Shown: in pieces, positions 26,112 through 35,796 of the stretch
Numbering within the stretch: the first letter of the stretch is position 1
Layout: each line of letters opens with the position of its first letter
Source of the DNA: Bacteroidota bacterium
Lineage (GTDB): Bacteria > Bacteroidota > Bacteroidia > 2-12-FULL-35-15
Assembly: GCA_029237775.1 (NCBI GenBank)
Contig: JAQZBR010000004.1
Span: 620,001-684,000 of the forward strand
Reading direction: 5' to 3'
DNA: 64,000 nucleotides
The notes under the pieces: model-generated
What the model saw: only the letters and a program-made list of their open reading frames with translations
What the model was told of the DNA's origin: nothing
Database searches by the model: none
Made by a program: the position numbers and the translations under genes

Positions 26112-28964
26112 GTGAAAAATATTCTGTTTTCTTTATTTGTGTTATTTGTTAGCACCTCGATGTTCTCACAAAACGGTGAAGTTAAAGGTACCGTTAAGGA
26201 TGCTGCATCTGGCGAAACGATCATAGGCGCGACAGTTCTGATTGCTGAAGGTAAAGGCGTGGTTACTGATATTGATGGAAATTACAGCTTAAAACTTGAT
26301 CCCGGAGCCTACACTCTCACGGTTTCATTTGTAGGTTATGAAAGTGTGCAGCAAAAAATCAAAATAGAAAACAAATCTGTTAATTATAATTTCTCCCTCA
26401 AACTTAAAACCCTAAACGAAGTTGAGATCGTTGCCGATGTAGCTAAAACAAGAGAAACTCCTGTAGCCTTTTCAACTATCTCTTCTAAGCAATTAAAGGA
26501 AGAGCTTCACTCAAGAGATCTGGCGATGATCGCTAACACAACTCCCGGAGCATATGCTACTGAAACAGGTGGTGGAAGCGGAGATGCGCGTGTTACGATT
26601 CGTGGTTTCGACCAGCGTAATGTGGCTGTATTGGTGGATGGAGTTCCGGTAAACGACATGGAGAACGGCCAGGTATACTGGAGCAACTGGGATGGTTTAG
26701 GAGATGTGACAAGAAACGTACAGATCCAGCGAGGGCTTGGGGCTTCAAAGCTGGCAATTGCATCCGTTGGAGGTACAATGAACATTATCACCAAAGGCAT
26801 CGATTCGAAAAGAGAGATCAGTATCAAACAGGAAGTGATGAGCGACCTGATGTATAAAACAGGTCTGTCATTTAATACCGGACAGTTAAAAGGCGGATGG
26901 GGTGTTACAGGTGCATTCACTAAAAAAAATGGTGTTGGCTTTGCGGACTATACATGGACCGATGCTTATTCATACTTCCTGAAAGTTCAGAAAAGAATGG
27001 GAAAACACCTGTTAAGTCTCAGCGCTTCAGGAGCTCCTCAAAAACATGGACAAAGAACTGAACGCTTACCGATAGTGGTGTATAGTCAGGATCTTGCCTC
27101 CTCTGTAGGAATAAATGCCGATAGCATGGTTGCAGCAACCCAGTATACGTACTCTGGTAGCGGGGACAGGGGGATACGATATAATCCGCATGGAGGAACT
27201 TTAAACGGGAAAGATTTTAATGAGAGAGTTAATTATTTTCATAAACCACAAATTAATCTCTCCTATTTCTGGAATATCAATCAAAAATTATTCTGGTCAA
27301 CTGTTGCTTATGCATCATTTGGTAAAGGTGGTGGAACAAGACTACAAAACTCCCCTGGTTTTAATGACCGTGACCAGGAAACAGGCCAGATCAAATTCCA
27401 GAAGATCTTTGATGAGAATGCTAAGAAGTTTGATAACTTGTATAGCACTACCGAACACAAATCAACGAACATCATCCGAAGCTCAGTAAACAACCACGAA
27501 TGGTATGGTTTGTTAAGCACATTAAATTATAAAATCGATTCAAATTTTACAGCGGTGATTGGTATAGACGGTCGATACTATAAAGGTATTCACTATACTG
27601 AAGTTTATGACCTGTTAGGTGGTGATTATTATTTGAATTCTTCAGATGCAAATCAACCTACCGGAGCGGGAAATCTCAATTCATACATCAAACGTAAGGG
27701 AGATAAGATCTTCACGAACAATGAAGGTTATGTTAACTGGGGTGGTGCTTTCGGTCAATTAGAATATAAGAAAAAGAAGTGGAGCACTTTCGTGACTGCA
27801 AGCGTTTCAGAAACAGGTTATCAGCGGAAGGATTTCTACCAGAAACGAGACATCATTCTTGACGGGGAAACTTATTATAGAGCTGTGGGTTATGGAGATG
27901 TATTCTTTTACAATGGAGCAGATCATATAATTGCATTAAAAAATTCGATCATAAGTTATTCAGGAGACACTACATTTGTTGACAATCCCGGTAGTGATCC
28001 AAAGCGGTACATATTAAATGCAAAGGCATATAACAATGAATCTGCTGAAGCAAGGACTTCCCTTACAAAGAAAAAATGGTATCTGGGCTACACAACCAAA
28101 GCAGGAGCAAACTATAATATCAACTCGCATCATAATGTATTCGTTAATATCGGATACCTTCAAATGGCTCCGAAATTTAATCTTGTATTTACCAGCACGA
28201 ATCAGGAGAACACCAGAGCAACATTGCAAAAAATAATTGCGGTTGAAGGTGGTTATGGTGTTAAATACAGCAAATTTGCGTCAAATATTAACCTGTATTA
28301 TACTAACTGGAAAAACAAGCCTCTGTCCGATTTTCCTACAATCCGTATCTCAGGGGATGACTATTACTACAATACCTCCGGCCTGGATGCCATCCATAAG
28401 GGAATTGAGTTAGATTTTATCTATAAACTTCTTAAGAACCTTGATGTTGAAGGTTTAGTTTCTTTGGGCGACTGGACAACCAATACAGCGGATGATGTCA
28501 TTCTTTATGATATGAATACTGATCTTCCGGAAGACACCATTAAATTCAGCGCAAAAGGAATACATGTTGGGGATGCTGCACAGATCCAGCTAGGTGGAAG
28601 TGTCCGATACGAGATCATTAAAAATCTTTATTTAAAAGCACGTTATACTTATTTCACGAAGAACTATTCAAATTTCAATTTGCTTGACCTGGCTGTAGAA
28701 TACAAAACAAATGGTACAATAAAACAAGATAATCGCGACAGGGAATCCTGGAAAATGCCTGCGTATGGACTGCTCGATATAAATGCCGGCTATGATTTCA
28801 AACTCTGGAAACTGAATTTTACAATTTCAGCAGGAGTCATGAACGTACTTAATACTACATACATATCCGATGCTCAGAACGGGATCAACTTTAATGCGAC
28901 TACTGCTGTAGTTCATATCGGTCCGGGTACACGCTTTAATACAGCTTTACGAATCGCTTTTTAA
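26112..28964 (+). CDS. TonB-dependent outer membrane receptor
   Basis: A 950-residue outer membrane receptor. A signal peptide (start GTG at 26112) leads to a carboxypeptidase-regulatory-like domain (GEVKGTVKDAASGETIIGAT ... YTLTVSFVGYE, about 22-100). A plug domain follows (about 110-230, with ARVTIRGFDQRNVAVLVDGV and GGTMNIITKG) and then a 22-strand-type barrel ending in RFNTALRIAF. The plug would be pulled by TonB-ExbBD to import a large substrate. There is no SusD partner. Instead the next gene, 19 bp downstream, encodes a secreted endonuclease, so import of nuclease products (nucleotides or oligonucleotides) is a reasonable inference. A terminator upstream shows the pair is a separate unit. 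Confidence 0.9.
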   Translation: MKNILFSLFVLFVSTSMFSQNGEVKGTVKDAASGETIIGATVLIAEGKGVVTDIDGNYSLKLDPGAYTLTVSFVGYESVQQKIKIENKSVNYNFSLKLKTLNEVEIVADVAKTRETPVAFSTISSKQLKEELHSRDLAMIANTTPGAYATETGGGSGDARVTIRGFDQRNVAVLVDGVPVNDMENGQVYWSNWDGLGDVTRNVQIQRGLGASKLAIASVGGTMNIITKGIDSKREISIKQEVMSDLMYKTGLSFNTGQLKGGWGVTGAFTKKNGVGFADYTWTDAYSYFLKVQKRMGKHLLSLSASGAPQKHGQRTERLPIVVYSQDLASSVGINADSMVAATQYTYSGSGDRGIRYNPHGGTLNGKDFNERVNYFHKPQINLSYFWNINQKLFWSTVAYASFGKGGGTRLQNSPGFNDRDQETGQIKFQKIFDENAKKFDNLYSTTEHKSTNIIRSSVNNHEWYGLLSTLNYKIDSNFTAVIGIDGRYYKGIHYTEVYDLLGGDYYLNSSDANQPTGAGNLNSYIKRKGDKIFTNNEGYVNWGGAFGQLEYKKKKWSTFVTASVSETGYQRKDFYQKRDIILDGETYYRAVGYGDVFFYNGADHIIALKNSIISYSGDTTFVDNPGSDPKRYILNAKAYNNESAEARTSLTKKKWYLGYTTKAGANYNINSHHNVFVNIGYLQMAPKFNLVFTSTNQENTRATLQKIIAVEGGYGVKYSKFASNINLYYTNWKNKPLSDFPTIRISGDDYYYNTSGLDAIHKGIELDFIYKLLKNLDVEGLVSLGDWTTNTADDVILYDMNTDLPEDTIKFSAKGIHVGDAAQIQLGGSVRYEIIKNLYLKARYTYFTKNYSNFNLLDLAVEYKTNGTIKQDNRDRESWKMPAYGLLDINAGYDFKLWKLNFTISAGVMNVLNTTYISDAQNGINFNATTAVVHIGPGTRFNTALRIAF

Positions 28965-28983
28965 TAATTATAACACTATTGAC

Positions 28984-31194
28984 ATGAAAAAATTACTCCT
29001 ATCTTCTTTTGCAAGTGCATGCATCGCTTTATCCGGTTTTGCACAGGCAGTACTACCAACCGCGTGGAGCTTTGCAACCACAAGCTTTCCTACCGGCTGG
29101 ACAACAACAGGTACAGCATATTACACAGGATCGGGCTTTAACGCCCCTGCCTTAAAGTTTGACAATACAGGTGATCTTTTAACAATTAGCTTTGCAAGCG
29201 CACCTGGAAATGTGTCTTATTACATTGCCGGAAACAGCTTCTCGGGAGGAACTTTTCTCGTGGAAGAATCCGTAAATGGAACAAGCTGGACGACCTTACA
29301 TTCATTCACAGCGCCACCGGCCGGAACGTACACACAATATACTGATGTTCCAAATACAGCTTCACGTTACATTCGCTTTAACTATTCTGTTAAAGTGAGC
29401 GGTAACATCGGACTTGACGAAGTAAGCATTGCAGCCGCGGCTGCCAGCCCTGCTCAGGAAATCAACATCAAGCAAGGGTCATCAACAATTATAAGCGGAG
29501 GAACATCAGTGGTAAATTCACCGGTAAGCACCACTTCTCCAATTACCTTTACAATTGAAAATCTGGGTACTGTAAATACCCTGAATATTTCTTCTGCAAA
29601 CATTACAGGTGCAAATGCTGCAGATTTTTCTGTAGGATCTTCTCCATCAGCTATCACCTCTGCTTCAACAGGAAGTCTGATCATTAACTTCACTCCATCA
29701 GCTGCCGGTACAAGAATGGCAACTCTCTCCATTGCGAGCGATGACGCTGACGAAAACCCTTATATTATTTACCTTTATGGTATTGGTGGCTCGTTTGCTT
29801 CTGAACCTTCAAATCCACCATCTAACCTGACTTTCAGCAATCTTAAAACATACAGAGTGACCGGCAGTTTTGCCGCAGCGTCTCCTGCTCCGGAAGGGTA
29901 TATCGTACTTAGGAAAACCGGAAGCCCGGTGACTGATATTCCTGCTGATGGAACTGTTTACAAAAGAGGCGATCTTATTGGAAGCTCACAGGTTGTCTAC
30001 AGCGGCAACATAATGTCATTCGCACCAAATAATATTGTTGCAGGGACTACCTATCATTTTGCGGTATTCGCCTATAACGGTCCCGGCAGCTACAGAAATT
30101 ACCTGAGCTCATCTCCTCTTGCAGGATTCGTCACGACCCCGTCAACTATGCAGCCCGCTACATATTACAACAGCGTTTCAACTTCCGCATCATCTTTTGT
30201 TACAGATCTTCATAACAAGATCAACCCGCATATTCAGCAGTTTTACAGCAATTATGGGATAAAGATGGTTACTCCATTTATTGCACGCGACACAGTGAAT
30301 GACCAGCGTGTGATCAACTGCGTTTACAGCGGACAAAAACAGATTTACTCTGACCCGTTTGACTTCACCGCAAACGGATTCAGTCGCGAACATACTTATT
30401 GCCACAACTGGATGCCGACAAATCCTGCTGACGGAAGACCGGAATACGATGATTATCATCATCTCTTTCCTACCAACCAGGATGATGTTAACGCCATCCG
30501 CAGCAATTATCCATTGGGTGAAGTGGTTGGAACGCCTACTTATACTTATCTGGGCTGTAAATTTGGTTTGAACGCGCAGGGAAAAACCGTTTTTGAACCA
30601 CGTGACTCCCACAAAGGTGATGCTGCAAGAGCATTGTTTTATATGGCAACCTGTTATGATGGCGTGGGTGGCCAGGACTGGTCTCTGCCTGATTATATCA
30701 GCACAAGTATTCCATACGGACAGGATCAAAATGTATTGAAGAAATGGCATTACCAGGATCCTCCTGATAATTACGAGATCGCCAGAAACGACTTTGTTGA
30801 TTCTTTACAGAATAACCGTAATCCATTTATCGATAGCGTTCAGTTCGCTTGTTATATTGATTTTTGGACCATGAATAAAATAACAGCACCAATGATTCCG
30901 TGCAACAGCTCGGTAATAGGAATCAATGAGCAATCAAACAGTACGGATATGATGACGCTCGCTCCTAACCCTAACAGCGGTTCTTTCACTCTGACTTTTG
31001 TAACTGAAAAAGCACAGACGCTTAACATCACTTTAATAGATTTACTTGGTAGAATGGTTTACTCTAAAGAAACAAAAGTTAATCGTGGATACAATCCCCT
31101 TGAAATGAATGTTACATCTTTAAGCAAAGGTATTTATACATTTATACTGAGCACCGAATCAGGCAGAACAACGGAGAAGCTGGTGATTGAATAA
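28984..31194 (+). CDS. Secreted endonuclease I-family nuclease with T9SS sorting domain
   Basis: A 736-residue exported protein. After the signal peptide come a jelly-roll domain (about 25-155), an Ig-like choice-of-anchor D-type domain (about 160-270, DFSVGSSPSAITSASTGSL) and a fibronectin-like segment (about 280-385). An endonuclease I domain (about 390-640) follows, with REHTYCHNW, DDYHHLFPTNQDDVNAIRSN and a GDAARALFYMATCYD helix. His and Asn residues in these motifs form the His-metal site of the family. A type A T9SS sorting domain ends the protein (LAPNPNSGSFTLTF ... LSKGIYTFILS). It probably degrades extracellular DNA or RNA. Cotranscribed with the TonB receptor 19 bp upstream. Confidence 0.9.
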   Translation: MKKLLLSSFASACIALSGFAQAVLPTAWSFATTSFPTGWTTTGTAYYTGSGFNAPALKFDNTGDLLTISFASAPGNVSYYIAGNSFSGGTFLVEESVNGTSWTTLHSFTAPPAGTYTQYTDVPNTASRYIRFNYSVKVSGNIGLDEVSIAAAAASPAQEINIKQGSSTIISGGTSVVNSPVSTTSPITFTIENLGTVNTLNISSANITGANAADFSVGSSPSAITSASTGSLIINFTPSAAGTRMATLSIASDDADENPYIIYLYGIGGSFASEPSNPPSNLTFSNLKTYRVTGSFAAASPAPEGYIVLRKTGSPVTDIPADGTVYKRGDLIGSSQVVYSGNIMSFAPNNIVAGTTYHFAVFAYNGPGSYRNYLSSSPLAGFVTTPSTMQPATYYNSVSTSASSFVTDLHNKINPHIQQFYSNYGIKMVTPFIARDTVNDQRVINCVYSGQKQIYSDPFDFTANGFSREHTYCHNWMPTNPADGRPEYDDYHHLFPTNQDDVNAIRSNYPLGEVVGTPTYTYLGCKFGLNAQGKTVFEPRDSHKGDAARALFYMATCYDGVGGQDWSLPDYISTSIPYGQDQNVLKKWHYQDPPDNYEIARNDFVDSLQNNRNPFIDSVQFACYIDFWTMNKITAPMIPCNSSVIGINEQSNSTDMMTLAPNPNSGSFTLTFVTEKAQTLNITLIDLLGRMVYSKETKVNRGYNPLEMNVTSLSKGIYTFILSTESGRTTEKLVIE

Positions 31195-31213
31195 TTTATA
31201 TTGTTATTATGAT

Positions 31214-31250
31214 AAACAAAACGTCCCGCCAATTGCGGGACGTTTTGTTT
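31214..31250 (+). terminator. Bidirectional terminator between convergent genes
   Basis: A perfect 16 bp stem (31214-31229 with 31235-31250, core ACGTCCCGC) with a 5 nt loop CAATT. AT-rich outer bases give U-runs on both strands, serving the nuclease gene (plus) and the DUF3857-like gene (minus). Confidence 0.9.
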
Positions 31251-31265
31251 TATATCAGGTTAAAT

Positions 31266-33404
31266 TTATTTTAGCTTGACAGTTGCATTATTTATCTGGT
31301 TGAGCTCATTAATGAATGCCAACAGTAAATTTCCTTCTTCTTTTGGAAGCAGCTCCTGTTTCACTTTAACTGTTACTGACAAAAGATAATTGCTCTCATC
31401 CTGTTTGACCATCCCCGAACTTATTTCAAAATATTTATTGTTTAGTGAATGTGTAAAGTCAGCAAGATTTTCAATCTCTACGGGCTTAGCGAACTTTAAC
31501 AAATAATTATACGCATCTGAATATCGAAAATCTGTATAATAATCGAAGTTAGGATCACCATTGATCATCTCCGGCTTGTATGTGAATGCAAACCAGTCCT
31601 TCAGAGAAATTGCCTTTGAATTATTCATTGGAATATCTTCTGTACATGCAAAGGAATTCTTAAACGGAAATACATTTGATTTGTAGACAAGCTTATTTGT
31701 AATACGGACCGCGCCCGGTTTATCAATACAGCGTTTAAAGTATGTTGGACTGATAGTTGAGTCAATAGACTCCTTCAAATAAAAAGGCCTCAGGATAGTG
31801 GAGAACTGCCCGTTGAGATTTTCTTTAATGCTTAAATGCATAATTGAAGAATCCGGGTTGATAGTTATCACACCATTCTCTGTTCTCACATTCTCATTTT
31901 CTGTGCTCGCAGGTGTTTTTATGAAATTGATCACCTTGGCTACACTGAGAAAATCTGTTGCCTTGGTGTAACTGCTGATCTCAAATATGTGATAATTAGC
32001 CGCTCTCAACGCAGCGTTCACGCCCTGCATATAAAAAGGCAGCTCGTCTGCGTTGAATTTCAATCCATCATTGCGCTGCCGGATCAGACGGCTGCTCTTC
32101 CCATTTGGAACTCCTAATATCAAATACTCATAGCGGTATTCAGTCCGGCTGTCAAATTTTAACTCCCCTAAACGCTTATCCTGAACTGTAACAAAATAAG
32201 TCGGCTTCTTTAACTCATTGAGTATCTCCCAGTATAACTCAAAAACGAACTCTTCAATTAACTTGCCTTTGGTCAGCCACTCCCCCGAAGAAACACTGTA
32301 CTGCGCATTCTGACCATATTTCATTGACTCTGCTGAAATAAATTTCAAAGCATTCAGCGAATCACAAAGTGCGGTGTAAAACATCTCGGGAGGATTCGCC
32401 TGCTGGACCTTTGAAATAAATTTTCGCACTCCTGCATGTTGCTTATCATATACTGCTTCTTTATAACCCAGGGAATCATTTTTTGGAGCAAAGATCCATT
32501 CAAAATTAGGCCCCCTGTCCGCATGAAGGAGGGTTTCAAATGCCATCCCCGAAGTATAATAGCTTACAAAGTCAAAGTCGACAAAAATATGCGGTAGCTG
32601 CTTTCCGCAACGAGTGTTAAGCGGATAATTAATTGAAGGAAGGTCTTCAAATTTGTAAGTGTACGTCCAGGTCTTTTTAGATTTTACCGGATCGTAAACT
32701 GATGTCTTTTTTATGAGACTGTCAGGACAATTCGGAGAGCTGATGATATCATACTTTTCAAACTGCGGAAGGGGATGGTATTTCACTTCCATGCTTATAT
32801 TCTGTTTGGATATCTCATCACTGAAGTAAAACAGATTGTATCCGTATTTGCCCTGAAACTGGGCCTTATAAGTATATTCCAGAATGTCACCAACCTCGAG
32901 GCCATTGTTTAAAAAATGATAGACATAGTCTTCCATCCGCAAACCTTCATTATCTATCCAGTAAAATTTATCTGTCCGTAATTCTGCAGGTATTTCTATA
33001 ACTTTTCCATCCCGCTTTAACACCCTGGCTTTATAATATAATATTTTGTATTTGTAAATAAAAGGAACCTCACTGCCCACGCCTCTGCCCTGCTGAATAA
33101 AATATTTGTCAACAGCGATGTCGAACGATTCGGGAAGGGTCACAACCGCAGCTTTCTTGATACCGGCAGGCTTATTAATTTTCACAAGGCAGGTTTTTGT
33201 TAAAGTTTGAGACATCAGATCCGTAAAATCAAATTGAATTTTCTCATCCAGTACTATAGCATCTTCTTTGCTGAAAGACGTGGATGCATTCGACACGTCA
33301 GGCTTATTCTCAGCCCATGCATATACGTACTTTTGAAAATCGAAAGTTTGGGAAAAAGAAGTCATGCACGCGAGCAGCATGGACAAAGAATAAAAATATT
33401 TCAT
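31266..33404 (-). CDS. Large exported protein, DUF3857-like
   Basis: A 712-residue exported protein with a signal peptide (MKYFYSLSMLLACMTSFSQ). The N-terminal half (about 60-330) has alternating strands with KARVLKRDGKVIEIPAELR, VGDILEYTYKAQF and IKKAAVVTLPESF. This resembles DUF3857, usually followed by a transglutaminase-like domain. I do not see a convincing Cys-His-Asp triad in the C-terminal half, so enzymatic activity is doubtful. The start is placed at the ATG at 33404: an in-frame ATG at 33425 would lie inside the TATCTTTG promoter box at 33423-33430. Role unknown. Confidence 0.65.
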   Translation of the reverse strand: MKYFYSLSMLLACMTSFSQTFDFQKYVYAWAENKPDVSNASTSFSKEDAIVLDEKIQFDFTDLMSQTLTKTCLVKINKPAGIKKAAVVTLPESFDIAVDKYFIQQGRGVGSEVPFIYKYKILYYKARVLKRDGKVIEIPAELRTDKFYWIDNEGLRMEDYVYHFLNNGLEVGDILEYTYKAQFQGKYGYNLFYFSDEISKQNISMEVKYHPLPQFEKYDIISSPNCPDSLIKKTSVYDPVKSKKTWTYTYKFEDLPSINYPLNTRCGKQLPHIFVDFDFVSYYTSGMAFETLLHADRGPNFEWIFAPKNDSLGYKEAVYDKQHAGVRKFISKVQQANPPEMFYTALCDSLNALKFISAESMKYGQNAQYSVSSGEWLTKGKLIEEFVFELYWEILNELKKPTYFVTVQDKRLGELKFDSRTEYRYEYLILGVPNGKSSRLIRQRNDGLKFNADELPFYMQGVNAALRAANYHIFEISSYTKATDFLSVAKVINFIKTPASTENENVRTENGVITINPDSSIMHLSIKENLNGQFSTILRPFYLKESIDSTISPTYFKRCIDKPGAVRITNKLVYKSNVFPFKNSFACTEDIPMNNSKAISLKDWFAFTYKPEMINGDPNFDYYTDFRYSDAYNYLLKFAKPVEIENLADFTHSLNNKYFEISSGMVKQDESNYLLSVTVKVKQELLPKEEGNLLLAFINELNQINNATVKLK

Positions 33405-33422
33405 GGGATGTGTTTCTGCCCG

Positions 33423-33430
33423 CAAAGATA
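33423..33430 (-). promoter_or_regulatory. -7 promoter box that fixes the start of the DUF3857-like gene
   Basis: TATCTTTG on the minus strand, 18 nt upstream of the ATG at 33404. It overlaps the first codons of the longer frame, arguing against the upstream start. Confidence 0.5.
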
Positions 33431-33449
33431 ATAAAAATGGGCTGTGTGG

Positions 33450-34214
33450 TTATTTCAGAAAATTTATAACCGCCTCATAAAATTCTTTCGGTTTTTCTGC
33501 ATGCACCCAGTGTCCCGCACCCGCAACAGTTTCCAACATGCACCGCGGAAACAATTCCTGAATATGGTTTATATCACTATCAAGAATGTAATTTGATTTT
33601 TCACCCCGTATAAAGAGAGTCTGAACATCCACACTATCACTTTCACTAATATTTGATCCGACATTCTCCATTTTTTCCGAGATAACTTTCAGATTAAAAC
33701 GCCAGTCGAGAAGTCCTTCCTCTTTCCAATAAATGTTTTTCAGAAGAAATTGTTTTGTTCCAAAATCATCAATGTACTGTGAAAGTATATCCTCTGCCTC
33801 TCTGCGGGTTTTCACAATTGAAAAATCAACGGCATCCAATCCTTCGAGAACCGACTGATGATGCGGGGAATAATACTTAGGGCCTATATCAACGACCACC
33901 AGCTTTTCCACAACGTCAGGATGCTGTAAAGTGTATTGCATGACTGTTTTTCCTCCCATGGAATGTCCGACAAGAACTACATCTTTTAAGTTATTATCTG
34001 TGATTAACTCATGCAAGTCGTCACTCATCACCTGATAATTCCATTTATCACTGTGTGGCGACAATCCGTGATTCCGCTGATCCGCAACAAACACCTCATA
34101 GCCATTCTCACCAAATTGTTTAGCGAGTGAATTCCAGTTATCGCTTTGTCCGAACAAACCATGCAAAATGATCATCGGCTGGCCGGAACCATATTTTCTA
34201 TAATGTAATTTCAT
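33450..34214 (-). CDS. Alpha/beta hydrolase (YbfF-like esterase)
   Basis: A 254-residue cytoplasmic alpha/beta-hydrolase fold enzyme. It has an oxyanion-hole HGLFGQSDNW (18-27), the nucleophile elbow GHSMGG (Ser85) and a C-terminal GAGHWVHAEKP with the catalytic His. The acid residue is probably in the VDVQTLFIRGEKSNYI region. The pattern fits acyl-CoA/ester hydrolases of the YbfF type, but substrate specificity cannot be read. It is 30 bp downstream of pdxJ on the same strand and probably cotranscribed. No lid insertion beyond the usual helical cap is seen. Confidence 0.88.
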   Translation of the reverse strand: MKLHYRKYGSGQPMIILHGLFGQSDNWNSLAKQFGENGYEVFVADQRNHGLSPHSDKWNYQVMSDDLHELITDNNLKDVVLVGHSMGGKTVMQYTLQHPDVVEKLVVVDIGPKYYSPHHQSVLEGLDAVDFSIVKTRREAEDILSQYIDDFGTKQFLLKNIYWKEEGLLDWRFNLKVISEKMENVGSNISESDSVDVQTLFIRGEKSNYILDSDINHIQELFPRCMLETVAGAGHWVHAEKPKEFYEAVINFLK

Positions 34215-34244
34215 GATGCAGACACTCCCGCTCGTTTTAAGGGG

Positions 34245-34973
34245 TTATAATGACGTTTTTAATTGCCTTAAATACAACTGTATCGTATTCTCCAAACCGT
34301 AATATAAAGCATCAGATATGAGTGCGTGTCCGATCGAAACTTCAAGCAAGCCCGGAATATTTTTCGCAAAATAGTTAAGGTTTTCAAGGCTCAGGTCGTG
34401 GCCTGCATTTATTCCTATTCCTAATTCATTGGCTTTTTTTGCAGCGCTTATAAAAGGTTGAATTGCTTTTTCTTTATCTGAATTAAAATGCCTTGCGTAA
34501 GATTCGGTGTAGAGTTCTATTCTGTCGGTTCCGGTTTCTTTCGCCCCTTCGATCATCTTAATATCCGCGTCTACAAAGATCGAAGTACGAATTCCGGCTT
34601 TTTTAAAGTAAGAAATCATTTCAATCAGATACGCTTTGTTTTCGATCGTGTCCCAGCCATGATCAGAAGTAAGCTGACCGGTAACATCCGGCACCAGCGT
34701 TACCTGTGCGGGTTTGATCTCCATTACAAGATCTACGAATTTCTGTTCTTTAGGATTTCCTTCTATGTTAAACTCTGTAGTAAGCAACGGTTTCAGATCA
34801 TGCACGTCTTTATAGCGGATGTGCCTTTCATCAGGACGCGGATGTACGGTTATCCCCTGCGCCCCGAAGCGTTCACAATCCATCGCTACTTTTAGCAGGT
34901 CAGGCGTGTTTGCACCGCGTGAATTACGAATTGTGGCGATTTTATTGATATTTACACTTAACTTTGCTTCCAT
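34245..34973 (-). CDS. pdxJ: Pyridoxine 5'-phosphate synthase PdxJ
   Basis: PdxJ condenses 1-deoxy-D-xylulose 5-phosphate with 3-amino-2-oxopropyl phosphate to make pyridoxine 5'-phosphate, the last ring-forming step of DXP-dependent vitamin B6 synthesis. The 242-residue product is a TIM barrel with the family segments [61 protein letters not shown] and [13 protein letters not shown]. Dxs, encoded at 55.5 kb, makes its DXP substrate. It is divergent from the CBS-domain gene and followed by the alpha/beta hydrolase gene. Confidence 0.96.
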   Translation of the reverse strand: MEAKLSVNINKIATIRNSRGANTPDLLKVAMDCERFGAQGITVHPRPDERHIRYKDVHDLKPLLTTEFNIEGNPKEQKFVDLVMEIKPAQVTLVPDVTGQLTSDHGWDTIENKAYLIEMISYFKKAGIRTSIFVDADIKMIEGAKETGTDRIELYTESYARHFNSDKEKAIQPFISAAKKANELGIGINAGHDLSLENLNYFAKNIPGLLEVSIGHALISDALYYGLENTIQLYLRQLKTSL

Positions 34974-35008
34974 TGGCTTATATATAAAGTGTAAAGCTAA
35001 AAAATTAG

Positions 35009-35016
35009 TAAATTTG
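35009..35016 (+). promoter_or_regulatory. -7 promoter box upstream of the CBS gene
   Basis: TAAATTTG on the plus strand, about 70 nt upstream of the ATG at 35087. No matching -33 TTG. Confidence 0.4.
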
Positions 35017-35086
35017 TGTAATAAGTTTCTGATTTATTTGTTGAAGATAAGGTTAGAAAGAGTGAAATAATAATCAGCTTAAAATT

Positions 35087-35749
35087 ATGTTAGCAAACGA
35101 CCTGATCACTGACGAGATACCTCCCCTAAAAACTACTGATACCGGATTAATGGCTATCAACTGGATGGACGAGTTTAAAGTATCACATCTTCCGATCGTA
35201 AATAATAATGAATACCTTGGACTGATATCAGATACTGATATCCTCGATCTGAATATTACAGATGATGAGCTTGGCAAATGCAAAATCTCTCTGATCCGCC
35301 CTTTTGTTAAAGACAGTCAGCATATTTATGAAGTGATTAAAATGGTTTCAGCAATGAAGCTAACTGTTTTGCCGGTGCTTAATGAACAAAATCATTACAT
35401 TGGCCTTATTCCATCAACACATCTGATCCAGCAGTTTTCTATGCTGGCTGCTACCAACGAGCCTGGCGGCATCATCGTTCTTGAAATGAATGTTCATGAT
35501 TATTCAATGACTCAAATATCACAGATCATTGAAGGGAATGACGCAAAAATTTTGAGTTCCTATCTGAGAAATCTTCCCGATTCAACTCAGATCGAAGTAA
35601 CGCTGAAATTAAATAAAGAAGATCTTTCTGCTATCTTACAAACACTTTACCGATATAACTATAATGTTAAAGCTTCATTTCATCAGAGCGAATTCCTGGA
35701 TGATATGAAGAACCGCTTCGATTCATTCATGAATTACATTAACATCTGA
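35087..35749 (+). CDS. CBS-domain protein
   Basis: A 220-residue cytoplasmic protein. Residues 1 to about 125 form a tandem CBS pair (FKVSHLPIVNNNEYLGLISDTDIL and MKLTVLPVLNEQNHYIGLIPS), which usually binds adenine nucleotides. Residues about 130-220 are a small alpha/beta region resembling an ACT-like fold (GGIIVLEMNVHDYSMTQISQ). CBS pairs often regulate partner enzymes or channels. Here the gene lies 47 bp upstream of nadK, as in other Bacteroidota, so sensing of nucleotide state is plausible but not shown by sequence. Confidence 0.85.
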   Translation: MLANDLITDEIPPLKTTDTGLMAINWMDEFKVSHLPIVNNNEYLGLISDTDILDLNITDDELGKCKISLIRPFVKDSQHIYEVIKMVSAMKLTVLPVLNEQNHYIGLIPSTHLIQQFSMLAATNEPGGIIVLEMNVHDYSMTQISQIIEGNDAKILSSYLRNLPDSTQIEVTLKLNKEDLSAILQTLYRYNYNVKASFHQSEFLDDMKNRFDSFMNYINI

Positions 35750-35796
35750 TCTGAAGATTTGATCAGCATTTTTCACTCAAATAAAGAGTCAGGATC

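Noticed and set aside
26112-28964. SusC/SusD polysaccharide-utilisation locus
   Set aside because: No SusD-like lipoprotein or glycan-degrading enzyme lies nearby; the partner is a nuclease.
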